DNA of 64,000 bases from CAVQCX01 sp963775335. GTDB lineage: Bacteria > Pseudomonadota > Gammaproteobacteria > Chromatiales > Chromatiaceae. Positions 63,087 through 64,000 of this stretch are shown in pieces. The notes below the pieces were generated by a model, which was given only the letters and a program-made list of their open reading frames with translations, was not told where the DNA came from and did not search any database. Location: positions 2,418,001-2,482,000 of the forward strand of contig CAVZIJ010000003.1 in assembly GCA_963775335.1 (NCBI GenBank), read 5' to 3'. The translations under genes were made by a program, and so were the position numbers. How positions within the stretch are numbered: position 1 is the stretch's first letter; the number at the start of each line of letters is the position of its first letter.

Positions 63087-64000
63087 TCAGACTGGCCAGA
63101 AATGGACCGGCCGATCGGATGCCTGGTGCTCCAGGTAGGCCTGGACAAGGGCTCCCATGTCCGCCCCGTGGGCGGCCACGAACCGCCGCTGCCAGCTCGC
63201 GCCGTTAATCCCGGTCTCAATGCGCTCCCTGAGCACGCCGAGCCACTCGGCGGCCTCGCTCTCTGCGACCCCGAGGTCGACAAGACCCGTATGGGCGAGG
63301 GGGATCAGGACATCCGCGCAGAATCTGTCCATGGGCAGCTCTGCCCCACCGACCCACTCCAGGGTGGCTCCCAGCCCGTACTGGGCGCCGTTGTAGAAGT
63401 TTCGCCGGGCGGCGGCGAACGGCAGCTCGTGCTCGGGCGGGATCGTGCGGCCCGCCAATGCATGGACCGCCCCAAAGTACAGGGCCGCGTTGGCGATGGA
63501 ATCGAGCACCGTGGGACCTGCGGGAACGACCCGGTGCTCGAGGCGCAGATGCGGCGTGCCGTCGTCGTCGAAGCCGACCAACGGACGATTCCAGCGCCAG
63601 ATGGTGCCGTTGTGCAACCGCAGGTGGGCGAGGCGCTCGGGCGGCTCGTCCATCAGATGCGGGAGCAGGACGGGAAATCGCTCCGTGTTCGCCGCGTAGC
63701 ATTCCATGATGCTGTCCGCGACATAGCCCAGCCCGTAAGTCACCCGTTGGGCGAGCTTGGAGCCCGCCACGGCCACGGCCTGCTCGAACAGCGGCACCCG
63801 CGTCTCGGCCCAAAGATCGTGGCCGAACAGGTACGGCGAATTGGCCGCGAGCGCAACCATCGGCCCCGAGAGGATCTTCGAGGCGTTGTAATAGCGCCCG
63901 GCGCGCAGGGCATCCACCTTGAGGTGGATCTGAAACGAGGTGGCCGCCGCCTCCAACATCACGTCCTGGTGGATCGCATGCAGGTGGTCGACGCCCTTGA
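63087..64000 (-). CDS. GCS2-like carboxylate-amine ligase (5' end cut by window edge)
   Basis: At least 304 codons, open to the right edge, so the start is not seen. Residues near the edge (HLHAIHQDVMLEAAATSFQI, then SKILSGPMVALAANSPYLFG) and LRLHNGTIWRWNRPLVGF resemble the glutamate-cysteine ligase type 2 family (COG2170, YbdK-like) that joins an amino acid to a carboxylate using ATP. Internal ATG or GTG codons at 63959 and 63962 fall inside conserved sequence and are not the start. It is followed closely by the aspartoacylase-family gene, so the two are probably co-transcribed. Confidence 0.7.
   Translation of the reverse strand, partial: KGVDHLHAIHQDVMLEAAATSFQIHLKVDALRAGRYYNASKILSGPMVALAANSPYLFGHDLWAETRVPLFEQAVAVAGSKLAQRVTYGLGYVADSIMECYAANTERFPVLLPHLMDEPPERLAHLRLHNGTIWRWNRPLVGFDDDGTPHLRLEHRVVPAGPTVLDSIANAALYFGAVHALAGRTIPPEHELPFAAARRNFYNGAQYGLGATLEWVGGAELPMDRFCADVLIPLAHTGLVDLGVAESEAAEWLGVLRERIETGINGASWQRRFVAAHGADMGALVQAYLEHQASDRPVHFWPV

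Overview
The window is a dense, GC-rich stretch of a gammaproteobacterial chromosome. It has almost no strand-switching inside functional blocks and no sign of a prophage, insertion sequence or CRISPR array. Gene order (tRNA-Tyr-Gly-Thr-tufB, trpT-secE-nusG, rplKAJL-rpoBC, rpsLG-fusA-tufA, S10, spc; lolB-ispE-prs-rplY-pth facing hemA-prfA-prmC; gatCAB facing mreBCD; mrdA-rodA-mltB-rlpA-dacA-dat-ybeD-lipBA) is the classic gammaproteobacterial order. Base composition and details such as the TPR lipoprotein beside lolB suggest a Chromatiales/Ectothiorhodospiraceae-like organism, but that placement is inference only.

Region 1 (1-29740, minus strand): one continuous information-processing block. 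A strong sigma70-type promoter at 29712-29740 drives tRNA-Tyr, tRNA-Gly, tRNA-Thr, tufB, tRNA-Trp, secE and nusG, then rplKAJL and rpoBC. A second strong promoter (14769-14797) drives rpsL-rpsG-fusA-tufA, which runs with only a 5-bp gap into the S10 operon and on through spc to secY, cut by the left edge. The two tuf genes give identical proteins and appear identical at the DNA level. Unusual non-coding DNA is inserted in this block: 118-bp and 77-bp tandem repeats between nusG and rplK, a REP-like palindrome between rpoB and rpoC, and a roughly 186-bp duplication carrying a 19-nt copy of the tRNA-Tyr 3' end.

Region 2 (29879-38930): ugd and an OmpP1/FadL-type porin (plus strand) meet pth, rplY, prs, tRNA-Gln, ispE, lolB and a TPR lipoprotein (minus strand) at a bidirectional terminator. 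A broken second tRNA-Gln lies beside the intact one and has the same junction sequence as the tRNA-Tyr duplication.

Region 3 (39077-46059, plus strand): hemA (frameshifted as given), prfA, prmC, an unrecognised small Cys/His-rich protein (also frameshifted as given), a MoeB/ThiF-type E1 enzyme, an RsmC-like methyltransferase and an ArnT-like membrane glycosyltransferase.

Region 4 (46037-62025): gatB-gatA-gatC (minus strand) diverge from a cell-shape and envelope cluster: mreBCD, mrdA (PBP2), rodA, mltB, rlpA, dacA. This continues into dat, ybeD, lipB, lipA and a DUF218/ElyC-like gene. Most neighbours overlap by 4 bp or are a few bases apart, so the block is probably co-transcribed. It couples lateral-wall peptidoglycan synthesis and trimming with lipoate biosynthesis.

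Region 5 (62030-64000, minus strand): an aspartoacylase/succinylglutamate desuccinylase-family enzyme and a GCS2-like ligase cut by the right edge.

I found no clearly new multi-gene system. The observations most worth following are the tRNA-3'-end-linked repeats, the repeat array in the nusG-rplK spacer, and the small uncharacterised protein after prmC.
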